This document shows positions 1-6,312 of a stretch of DNA of 7,079 nucleotides, piece by piece. Origin of the DNA: Persephonella sp. GTDB taxonomy: Bacteria > Aquificota > Aquificia > Aquificales > Hydrogenothermaceae. The position numbers and the translations under genes are program-made. Positions within the stretch are counted from its first letter, which is position 1. Each line of letters begins with the position of its first letter. The stretch is taken from assembly GCA_027081375.1 (NCBI GenBank), contig JALWKR010000059.1, forward strand, positions 1 through 7,079, given 5' to 3'. The notes beneath the pieces were generated by a model, which worked only from the letters and a program-made list of their open reading frames with translations, had not been told where the DNA came from and ran no database searches.

Positions 1-1752
1 ATTGTTGCTTTAGACTTAGCAGCATTAGTTGCAGGAACAAAGTATAGAGGACAGTTTGAAGAAAGATTAAAAAATATCTTAAAAGAGCTAGAAAAAGCTC
101 CATACATAATTCTCTTTATAGATGAGCTTCATACACTTGTTGGAGCTGGAGCTGCTGAAGGTTCAATTGATGCTTCAAATATGCTTAAGCCAGCTTTAGC
201 TAGAGGTGAAATACAGGTAATAGGTGCTACTACAATAGATGAGTATAGAAAATACATTGAAAAAGACGGAGCTTTAGAAAGAAGATTTCAGCCTGTATTG
301 GTAGAACCTCCAACTCCTGAAGATGCTGTAAAAATATTAAAAGGTCTTAAGAAGAAGTTTGAAGAGTTCCACGAAGTTGAATACACAGATGAAGCTATAG
401 AAAAAGCAGTAGAGTATTCAGTTAAGTATATAACAGATAGACAGCTTCCAGATAAAGCTATAGACTTAATAGACGAAGCTGGAGCTTGGGTAAGGATTAA
501 AGAACTTGAACTTCCTCCTGAACTTAGAGAAATAGAGGAGAGAATTAAACAGATAGAAGAAGAAAAAGCTCAAGCTGCAAAAGAACAAGATTATGAAAAA
601 GCAGCTGCTCTTAGAGATGAAGAGTTAAAACTAAGAGCTAAGTTTGAAACACTAAAATCTGAATGGAAAGAGAAAAGAAAAGAGAAGAAACCAAAGGTTA
701 CTGCAGAAGATATAGCTAAAGTTGTTGCAAAATGGACTGGAATTCCTGTTGCAAGACTTACTGAGTCTCAGGCTGAAAAACTACTTCATATAGAGGAAGA
801 GCTACATAAAAGGGTTGTTGATCAAGATGAAGCTATAAAAGCTATTTCAAAAGCAATAAGAAGAAATAGTGTTGGTCTAAAAGGACATCACAGACCAATT
901 GGAGTATTTATGTTCTTAGGACCAACAGGGGTAGGTAAGACAGAAACTGCAAAAGCTCTAGCTGAATATCTATTTGGAACAGAAGAGGCTCTAATTAGAT
1001 TTGATATGTCTGAGTTTATGGAAAAACACACTGTATCTAGACTTGTTGGTGCACCTCCAGGATACGTTGGTTACGAGGAAGGTGGACAGTTAACAGAGGC
1101 AGTAAGAAGAAGACCATACTCAGTAATCTTGTTTGATGAGATAGAGAAGGCTCATCCTGATGTGTTTAATATATTCTTGCAAATTTTTGATGATGGAAGA
1201 TTAACAGATTCTTTTGGAAGAGTGGTAGATTTTAGCAATACAATTATCATAATGACTTCTAACCTTGGTGCTAGACTTATACTTGAAAGTAATAGAATGG
1301 GATTTGAGCAAAAATCTACAATTTTAGATTATGAGGAAATGAAAAAGAATGTTTTACAGCAGGTTAAGAAACATTTTAGCCCTGAATTCTTAAATAGACT
1401 TGATGATGTAATAGTATTCAAGCCTCTAGACAAAGATGTTATTAAAGGTATAATTGATATTCAGCTTAAGGAAATTAATAAAAGGTTAAAAGAATGGGGT
1501 ATAACTGTAAAACTGTCCAAGAAGTTCGTGGATTATCTAATAGAGAAAGAATTCAAACCAGAATTTGGAGCAAGAAGTATAAAAAGGGCACTACAGTCTC
1601 TAGTAGAGGATCTTTTAGCGGAGGAAATACTGAAAGGAAATCTTCCAGAGGGCTCTACAGCAGAGATTGTGTTGAAAAAAGATGGTTCTGTTGGACTGAA
1701 GGTTATAAAACCCAAGAAAAAAGACGAGAAAAAAGAGGTGGCAGCTACATAA
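1..1752 (+). CDS. clpC: ClpC-type AAA+ protease ATPase subunit, 5'-partial
   Basis: Hexameric ATP-driven unfoldase that feeds proteins to ClpP in the cytoplasm. The reading frame is open from base 1, so about 230 N-terminal residues (N-domain and first Walker A) lie outside; 583 residues are visible. In order: first ATPase domain with Walker [11 protein letters not shown] (about 109-132) and arginine-finger region LERRF (274-288); a short middle domain with a UVR-like motif, [19 protein letters not shown] (565-621); second ATPase domain with Walker A GPTGVGKT (919-942), Walker [13 protein letters not shown] (from 1126), arginine finger in EFLNRL (R at 1396) and sensor-2 GAR (R at 1573). The short UVR-bearing middle domain argues for ClpC rather than ClpB, whose middle domain is far longer. 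The tripeptide MGF (1297-1305) sits where ClpP-binding unfoldases carry their (I/L/V)GF loop, so a ClpP partner is likely. The Lys/Glu-rich tail ends at TAA 1750-1752, overlapping the proposed bamA start. Confidence 0.93.
   Translation: MVALDLAALVAGTKYRGQFEERLKNILKELEKAPYIILFIDELHTLVGAGAAEGSIDASNMLKPALARGEIQVIGATTIDEYRKYIEKDGALERRFQPVLVEPPTPEDAVKILKGLKKKFEEFHEVEYTDEAIEKAVEYSVKYITDRQLPDKAIDLIDEAGAWVRIKELELPPELREIEERIKQIEEEKAQAAKEQDYEKAAALRDEELKLRAKFETLKSEWKEKRKEKKPKVTAEDIAKVVAKWTGIPVARLTESQAEKLLHIEEELHKRVVDQDEAIKAISKAIRRNSVGLKGHHRPIGVFMFLGPTGVGKTETAKALAEYLFGTEEALIRFDMSEFMEKHTVSRLVGAPPGYVGYEEGGQLTEAVRRRPYSVILFDEIEKAHPDVFNIFLQIFDDGRLTDSFGRVVDFSNTIIIMTSNLGARLILESNRMGFEQKSTILDYEEMKKNVLQQVKKHFSPEFLNRLDDVIVFKPLDKDVIKGIIDIQLKEINKRLKEWGITVKLSKKFVDYLIEKEFKPEFGARSIKRALQSLVEDLLAEEILKGNLPEGSTAEIVLKKDGSVGLKVIKPKKKDEKKEVAAT
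1735..1740 (+). promoter_or_regulatory. Ribosome-binding site for bamA (GAGGTG)
   Basis: GAGGTG is a six-base match to the Shine-Dalgarno consensus (complement of the 16S rRNA 3' end). It lies inside the last clpC codons, exactly 8 nt before the ATA at 1749. The next in-frame ATG, at 1809, has only pyrimidine-rich sequence just upstream and no ribosome-binding site at usable distance. This site is the main reason for placing the bamA start at or very near 1749. Confidence 0.6.
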
Positions 1753-4124
1753 AGAGATTTTTAGAACTTCAGAGAGGAGGGTTTTTAGCCCTCCTCTTTT
1801 TTATTTTTATGGTATCTTTTTCCTATTCTCAGGCTCAAGATATTTCTTTAAATTCTCCTAAAAATCAACAATCTCAAAAAGTTTATAAACTTAACACTAT
1901 TCATATAAAAGGTCTAAAATTTGTTGACCCAGAGATAATAAAACCTATTATTCCCTTTGGAAAGGGAGCTATAGTTACAAGGGATAAACTTGCCCAAACA
2001 TTAAGAGAGCTTTATAAACTTGGATATTTTAGGGATATTGAAGCATATACAAGATACACTGAAAATGGAATTGATTTAATTTTTGTTTTTGAAGAACTCC
2101 CTGTGGTTCAAAAAATAGAATTTGAAGGAAACCATGAGATATCATCAGAAGACCTACTTCAAGCATTAGGTATAGAAACTCAGCAGAGGTTAGAAAGTGG
2201 TGGAATATTGCCTATAACAAGTATTGGTCCTGAACTTGCTGAAAAGCTCGCTTCACTGAAGAAAGGTTTAGGAAGGGTTTTTTCCATAGATGAGATAAAA
2301 AGAATGGAAATGATTATCAAAAAGAAGTATCAGAAGGAAGGGTATTACAATGTAAAGGTTTCTTTTTACTTTAAAGGAAACACTCTTGTTTTTAAGATAG
2401 ATGAAGGAGAAAGGGCATATGTAGATAAGATTATCATTGAAGGAAACAAACAGATACCTGATGATGAAATCCTAGATGTGATGGAAACAAAGGCAAGAAA
2501 TGTATGGAAGTTAAGATTTAAACCAGCTTTAGATAAAGATATTCTATATGATGATATTGAAAGAATAAGGGATTTTTATATTAAAAAGGGATTTTTTGAT
2601 GTAGACATTTCTGAACCTGTTATTCAGTTAAAGGATGGGGAAAAATATATAATCAAAATAAAAATAAAAGAAGGACCAAGGTATAAACTTACAGACATAG
2701 CTTTTAAAAACAACCTGTATTATACAGATGAAGAGCTTTTAGAGAGGTTTAAAAAAGATTTAAAACTTGGAGATTATTACAATGGAGAGATTATAGAAAA
2801 AATAAAAAAACATGTACTAGATAAATACTCAGAGCTTGGATTTATATTTGCCTCTGCTCCAATTAATAGAATTCTTAATAAAGAAGAAAAAACAGTTAAG
2901 GTAGTTTACAACATTGAACCTGGGGAGATTTTTTACGTAGATAAGATTGATATAACAGGAAACTATGAATCAAGAGATTATGTGGTAAGAAGAGAGCTTA
3001 GATTTTCTCCTGGAGATTTATTAGAGAGACAAAAACTCTTTAGATCACAATCAAGACTATACAGATTAGGATTTTATAACTCTGTTGGCTTTGATCCGAA
3101 GATAAAAGAAGACAATAAGCTTGATATAGATGTAAAGGTTTCAGAAAGATTTACAGGGCAGATATCTTTTGGAGCTGGCTATAGTCAGCTAACAGGATTT
3201 TCTCTTTTTGCAGCAATAAAAAAAGCAAACTTTATGGGAACAGGGGATACAATAGGATTATCCCTTACTATTGGTTCAGATTATAGAAATAACTCTATTT
3301 CTTACCTTCATAGATGGGCATTTTACAAACCTGTTGATTTAGGTATCGATCTTTATGACAGATATGTTGATTATACGTCTTTTGTTTCTGAGAAAAAGGG
3401 TATTTCACCTACAATCTCTTATGAGATATCTGAATACTGGAGAACTGGATTTGGAATTGGATATCAGGCAGGAAAATTTAAAGATATAGATAATGATGCT
3501 CCTGTTAGAATTCAGGATCAGGCTGGTTCTTACTCTATATTTTCTGTGTTCTGGAACTTCAACAGAAACAGTGTTGACAATCCAATACTTCCAACAAAGG
3601 GTTCAGATTTTAATATAGGTTTTAAAGTAGGTTTTGGTAACAGAGGATATTACAAAACTTATATAAGTTATGCTTTCTTTATTCCTGATAAGTTCTTCTA
3701 TACAGACTGGGTACTATCTGCAAAAGTGAGATACGGTGCTATAAAAGCTATGAAATCAAAAATTTTATTAGATGAGCTGTTCTTTGTTGGAGGAGATTTT
3801 TCAGTTAGAGGATTTGATTACGGTATGGGTGGTCCTTACGATAAGAAGAAAAAAGAGCCTTTAGGTTCCAAGCAACAGCTAGTTTTTAATCTTCAGCTAA
3901 ATCATCCTATAGCTGAAAAGTTCTTATGGGGATATGGTTTTGTTGATGTTGGTAAAGGATACAATGCAGGTAACCCATTCAGGCATATGTATTACTCTAT
4001 AGGACTTGGTCTTAAATTAATAACACCTATGGCTCCAATTGATATATACTATGGTAAAGTTTTAAATGCTCCTGATGGAGTTAGTGATTCAAGATTTGGA
4101 TTTGTTTTAGGTACATTTTTCTAA
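1749..4124 (+). CDS. bamA: Outer-membrane protein assembly factor BamA
   Basis: Omp85-family core of the BAM complex, which folds and inserts beta-barrel proteins into the outer membrane. With the start at ATA 1749 the protein has 791 residues, normal for BamA. It has a signal peptide (KR near the start, hydrophobic core at about residues 12-24, likely cleavage after SQA, residue 29). Five POTRA domains follow at roughly 46-116, 117-219, 220-308, 309-391 and 392-467, each opening with strands such as IHIKG, IEFEGN, IIIEGN and IDITGN. A C-terminal 16-strand-type barrel carries the family VRGF motif of loop 6 (3804-3815) and ends in Phe, as outer-membrane beta-signals do. The start is uncertain: the first in-frame ATG (1809) would remove most of the signal peptide, and no GTG or TTG is in frame between 1494 and 1809. 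The gene overlaps clpC by 4 nt and lies 14 nt before ompH. Function is near certain; the start is only likely. Confidence 0.93.
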   Translation: MKRFLELQRGGFLALLFFIFMVSFSYSQAQDISLNSPKNQQSQKVYKLNTIHIKGLKFVDPEIIKPIIPFGKGAIVTRDKLAQTLRELYKLGYFRDIEAYTRYTENGIDLIFVFEELPVVQKIEFEGNHEISSEDLLQALGIETQQRLESGGILPITSIGPELAEKLASLKKGLGRVFSIDEIKRMEMIIKKKYQKEGYYNVKVSFYFKGNTLVFKIDEGERAYVDKIIIEGNKQIPDDEILDVMETKARNVWKLRFKPALDKDILYDDIERIRDFYIKKGFFDVDISEPVIQLKDGEKYIIKIKIKEGPRYKLTDIAFKNNLYYTDEELLERFKKDLKLGDYYNGEIIEKIKKHVLDKYSELGFIFASAPINRILNKEEKTVKVVYNIEPGEIFYVDKIDITGNYESRDYVVRRELRFSPGDLLERQKLFRSQSRLYRLGFYNSVGFDPKIKEDNKLDIDVKVSERFTGQISFGAGYSQLTGFSLFAAIKKANFMGTGDTIGLSLTIGSDYRNNSISYLHRWAFYKPVDLGIDLYDRYVDYTSFVSEKKGISPTISYEISEYWRTGFGIGYQAGKFKDIDNDAPVRIQDQAGSYSIFSVFWNFNRNSVDNPILPTKGSDFNIGFKVGFGNRGYYKTYISYAFFIPDKFFYTDWVLSAKVRYGAIKAMKSKILLDELFFVGGDFSVRGFDYGMGGPYDKKKKEPLGSKQQLVFNLQLNHPIAEKFLWGYGFVDVGKGYNAGNPFRHMYYSIGLGLKLITPMAPIDIYYGKVLNAPDGVSDSRFGFVLGTFF
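1771..1808 (+). terminator. Intrinsic-terminator-like hairpin inside the bamA signal-peptide codons
   Basis: The left arm at 1773-1781 (AGAGGAGGG) pairs perfectly with the right arm at 1789-1797 (CCCTCCTCT) around a 7-nt loop TTTTTAG. A G-T wobble and one A-T pair extend the stem to 1771/1799. The stem runs straight into TTTTTT (1797-1802), then A and TTTTT. This is the standard shape of a Rho-independent terminator and lies about 20 nt after the clpC stop, where one would be expected. It also falls within the bamA reading frame, where it encodes most of the hydrophobic signal-peptide core. It may end part of the clpC transcripts while others read through. Folding was done by eye. Confidence 0.7.
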
Positions 4125-4125
4125 A

Positions 4126-4132
4126 AAGGAGG
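4126..4132 (+). promoter_or_regulatory. Strong ribosome-binding site for ompH (AAGGAGG)
   Basis: AAGGAGG is a near-perfect Shine-Dalgarno sequence filling the 14-nt gap between the bamA stop and the next gene. It lies 6 nt before TTG 4139, and this supports TTG as the ompH start; the following residues MKRLSLFF begin a normal signal peptide. Confidence 0.85.
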
Positions 4133-4138
4133 AAGACA

Positions 4139-4648
4139 TTGAAGAGACTTTCATTATTTTTTATGGCATTGTTAGTTTCAGTATCTTTTTCTTTTGCTAA
4201 AGATTTAAAGGATATTAAATTTGCTGTTGTTGATATGGAGCAGGCAATATTAAAATCAAAGGAAGGTCTAAAGTACAAAAAAGAGATGGAAGAAAAACTC
4301 TCTTATTATAAAAAGCAGCTTGAAGACCTTCAAAAAAAATATCAGGAGATAGATAAACAACTTAAAAGTCCTGTGTTAAGTGAAGAAGGAAAAAAGAAAA
4401 AGATGGAAGAGAAAAAGAAAATAGAAGAAAAAATTAGAAATCTTCAGATAAGAGCTACACAGGAACTTAGCAAAATGAAAGCTGAAGCAGAAAAAAAGCT
4501 TGTTGATAAAGTTAAAGAGGCTGTTAAAAAATACGCTCAAAAGCACAAAATAGATGTGGTTTTTGTTAAAGCTCTTTTAGCAGGAGTTTTATACTCTTCT
4601 CCTAAAATTGATATAACAGAAGACATTATTAAAGAGATGAATAAGTAA
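4139..4648 (+). CDS. ompH: Periplasmic OmpH/Skp-family chaperone
   Basis: Skp-type chaperone, a trimer with coiled-coil arms that holds unfolded outer-membrane proteins in the periplasm on the way to BamA. The 169-residue protein is close to the usual Skp length. It starts with TTG and has a signal peptide of about 20 residues ending in VSFSFA before KDL. The mature protein opens with the family strand IKFAVVDMEQAI (about 26-37). A long, very Lys/Glu-rich coiled coil follows (about 40-130). The conserved C-terminal end is VLYSSPKIDITEDIIKEMNK, matching the OmpH 'PKIDIT..II..LN' ending. It sits between bamA and lpxD, the classic order in Gram-negative bacteria. Its stop is one base before the lpxD ATG, so the two are probably translationally coupled. 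Confidence 0.93.
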   Translation: MKRLSLFFMALLVSVSFSFAKDLKDIKFAVVDMEQAILKSKEGLKYKKEMEEKLSYYKKQLEDLQKKYQEIDKQLKSPVLSEEGKKKKMEEKKKIEEKIRNLQIRATQELSKMKAEAEKKLVDKVKEAVKKYAQKHKIDVVFVKALLAGVLYSSPKIDITEDIIKEMNK

Positions 4649-4649
4649 G

Positions 4650-5624
4650 ATGAAACTCTCAGAAATAGCTAAAAAATTTGATGGAAAACTTTTAGGGGAA
4701 GATATTGATATAAAAGGGGTATCTTCCCCTGAAAATGCAAAAGAAGAAGATATCGTTTTTATAAAAGATAAAAAATATCTGGATAAACTTAAAGAAAGCA
4801 AAGCTGGAGCTATAGTAACGAAAGAACAACTTGATATAAACAAACCTCAGCTTATTGTTGATTCTCCAGAGAAAGTTGTTTATTACCTTTTAGATACTCT
4901 TTATAGAGAAGAAGAGAAGAAAGATTTTATAGCGAAAACCGCTGTTTTAGGAAAAAATGTAAAATTAGGTAAAAACGTTTATATTGGAGAGTACGTTGTT
5001 ATAGAAGATAATGTTGAGATAGGTGATAACACAAAAATATTTCCCTTTACTTACATAGGAAGAAACACAAAAATCGGTAAAGATTCTATTTTATATCCAA
5101 GAGTAACAGTATATAAAAACACAATAATTGGTAACAGGGTTATTATTCACTCAGGAGCAGTTATAGCAGGAGACGGTTTTGGATACTATCAAAAAGATGG
5201 AAAGCACATAAAGATAAATCATATAGGCAGTGTTGTCATAGAAGATGATGTAGAGATTGGAGCTAATACAACTATAGATAGAGCTATGATAGACAAAACA
5301 GTGATAAAAGAAGGAACAAAAATAGATAATCTTGTTATGGTTGGGCACAACTGTAACATAGGAAAAAATACAATTCTTGTTTCACAGGTTGGTATCGCAG
5401 GAAGCTGTAATATAGGCAACAATGTTATCTTAGCAGGACAGGTAGGAGTTGCAGATCATATAAACATAGGAGATAACATTATAGTTACTGCCAAATCAGG
5501 AGTTGGAAAAGATCTAAAAAAACCTGGTATTTACGGGGCAAATATTCCTGCGATAGAGTGGAATAAATGGAAAAAAATATTAATTTATCTTTATAAACTT
5601 CCTGAGCTTTTAAAAAGAAAATAG
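4650..5624 (+). CDS. lpxD: UDP-3-O-acylglucosamine N-acyltransferase LpxD
   Basis: Third enzyme of lipid A synthesis. It transfers an acyl chain from acyl-carrier protein to the 2-amino group of UDP-3-O-acylglucosamine in the cytoplasm. The 324 residues (E. coli 341) show an N-terminal uridine-binding domain (about 1-95), then a left-handed beta-helix of hexapeptide repeats (about 97-285; many I/V-G-x-N units), then a short C-terminal helical part. The probable catalytic His is H233 in MVGHNCNIG, matching the E. coli IAHN motif; H270 in VADHINIG matches the second conserved His. GDGFGY and IGANTTIDR are further LpxD signatures that separate it from LpxA. ATG 4650 follows the ompH stop by one base with only a weak purine stretch upstream (GAG at 4634-4636), suggesting coupled translation. 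The usual downstream neighbours fabZ and lpxA are not here; aat follows instead. Confidence 0.95.
   Translation: MKLSEIAKKFDGKLLGEDIDIKGVSSPENAKEEDIVFIKDKKYLDKLKESKAGAIVTKEQLDINKPQLIVDSPEKVVYYLLDTLYREEEKKDFIAKTAVLGKNVKLGKNVYIGEYVVIEDNVEIGDNTKIFPFTYIGRNTKIGKDSILYPRVTVYKNTIIGNRVIIHSGAVIAGDGFGYYQKDGKHIKINHIGSVVIEDDVEIGANTTIDRAMIDKTVIKEGTKIDNLVMVGHNCNIGKNTILVSQVGIAGSCNIGNNVILAGQVGVADHINIGDNIIVTAKSGVGKDLKKPGIYGANIPAIEWNKWKKILIYLYKLPELLKRK
4694..4730 (+). repeat. Perfect 11-bp inverted repeat inside lpxD
   Basis: AGGGGAAGATA (4694-4704) is perfectly reverse-complementary to TATCTTCCCCT (4720-4730), with a 15-nt loop. A second AGGGG copy within the loop (4715-4719) can pair instead with CCCCT (4726-4730), giving a smaller alternative hairpin. 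No T-tract follows, so it is not an intrinsic terminator. It falls at codons 15-27 of lpxD, near the start of the gene. Whether it matters in the mRNA is unknown; chance is possible. Confidence 0.55.
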
Positions 5625-5628
5625 ATTT

Positions 5629-6312
5629 ATGATTGTATGGCTTGATAAAAATGATATCTGGTTTCCTGATCCTTCAACTGCTCCAGGAGATTTTCCATTA
5701 GCTGCAGGGGGAGATTTATCTCCTGAAAGGCTTTTATTTGCCTACTCTCTAGGTATATTCCCATGGTATTCTGAAGATGAACCTATTTTATGGTGGTCTC
5801 CTGATCCAAGAATGGTTTTATTTCCTGATAACTTAAAAATTTCTAGAAGTCTAAAAAAAGTATTAAAAAACAAAGGTTTTACAGTTAAATTTGATACAAA
5901 TTTTGAAGAAGTTATAAAAAGCTGTGCCTATGTTCCAAGACCTGGACAGGATGGAACATGGCTGAATGCAGATATGATAGATGCTTATATAGAGCTTCAT
6001 AAACTTGGATATGCTCATTCTGTAGAGACGTATTTAGATGGAAAACTTGTTGGTGGCCTCTACGGTATTGCATTAGGAGGAACATTCTTTGGGGAGAGTA
6101 TGTTTCATAAAGTTTCTGATGCCTCAAAAGTAGCTTTTGTCCATCTTGTTAGAAAGCTTAAAGAACTGGATTTTGATATGATTGACTGTCAGCAGTCAAC
6201 TCCTCATATGGCAAGATTTGGAGCAGTTGAGATACCAAGGAAAGAGTTTTTAGAAAGACTATCTAACTCTCTAAAAAAACCTACCATCAGAGGTAAATGG
6301 TCAGATCTTTAG
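5629..6312 (+). CDS. aat: Leucyl/phenylalanyl-tRNA-protein transferase
   Basis: Transfers Leu or Phe from aminoacyl-tRNA to the N-terminus of proteins starting with Lys or Arg, creating an N-degron; a cytoplasmic GNAT-fold enzyme. Length is 227 residues (E. coli 234). All main signatures are present: AAGGDLSPERLL (25-36), GIFPW (42-46), ILWWSPDPR (53-61), GTWL (109-112), GYAHSVE (127-133), GGTFFGESMF (150-159), IDCQ (185-188) and FGAVEIPR (197-204). E156, D186 and Q188 correspond to the E. coli catalytic residues and even share their numbering, so the enzyme should be active. ATG 5629 lies 4 nt after the lpxD stop with only a weak ribosome-binding site, suggesting coupling to lpxD. It is the last + strand gene, and its final 12 bases overlap the end of the convergent gene. 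Confidence 0.96.
   Translation: MIVWLDKNDIWFPDPSTAPGDFPLAAGGDLSPERLLFAYSLGIFPWYSEDEPILWWSPDPRMVLFPDNLKISRSLKKVLKNKGFTVKFDTNFEEVIKSCAYVPRPGQDGTWLNADMIDAYIELHKLGYAHSVETYLDGKLVGGLYGIALGGTFFGESMFHKVSDASKVAFVHLVRKLKELDFDMIDCQQSTPHMARFGAVEIPRKEFLERLSNSLKKPTIRGKWSDL
5928..5961 (+). repeat. Imperfect inverted repeat inside aat
   Basis: ATGTTCCA (5930-5937) pairs with TGGAACAT (5952-5959) perfectly over 8 bp; a T-G wobble and a C-G pair extend the stem to 5928/5961. The loop contains CCTGGACAGG, itself a short palindrome-like element, so a two-tier hairpin is possible. It encodes YVPRPGQDGTW, a region where the protein sequence is constrained, so coincidence is likely. Confidence 0.4.

Noticed and set aside
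1494..1748. Extension of the bamA frame upstream to ATG 1494
   Set aside because: This stretch lies inside the conserved clpC C-terminus in another frame, gives a low-complexity Ser/Arg/Lys peptide unlike BamA, and would put the signal peptide about 85 residues inside the protein.
1..1752. ClpB (disaggregase) instead of ClpC
   Set aside because: The middle domain is short and UVR-like, and an MGF loop is present at the ClpP-docking position.
1711..1760. Programmed -1 frameshift fusing ClpC to BamA at the AAAAAAG runs
   Set aside because: The A-runs are not in the phase of a standard X-XXY-YYZ slippery site, and a cytoplasmic unfoldase fused to an exported barrel makes little sense. A separate start with its own ribosome-binding site explains the junction better.
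1809..1811. ATG 1809 as the real bamA start
   Set aside because: It has no ribosome-binding site and would remove the positive and hydrophobic parts of the signal peptide. It cannot be excluded if a pipeline insists on a standard start codon.
1952..1967. Palindrome TCCCTTT-GG-AAAGGGA in bamA
   Set aside because: Short, with no T-tract or spacing suggesting a function; it encodes an ordinary POTRA1 segment.
1533..6127. Short antisense reading frames within clpC, ompH, lpxD and aat
   Set aside because: They lie opposite well-supported conserved genes, have no recognisable domains or convincing ribosome-binding sites, and look like chance open frames.
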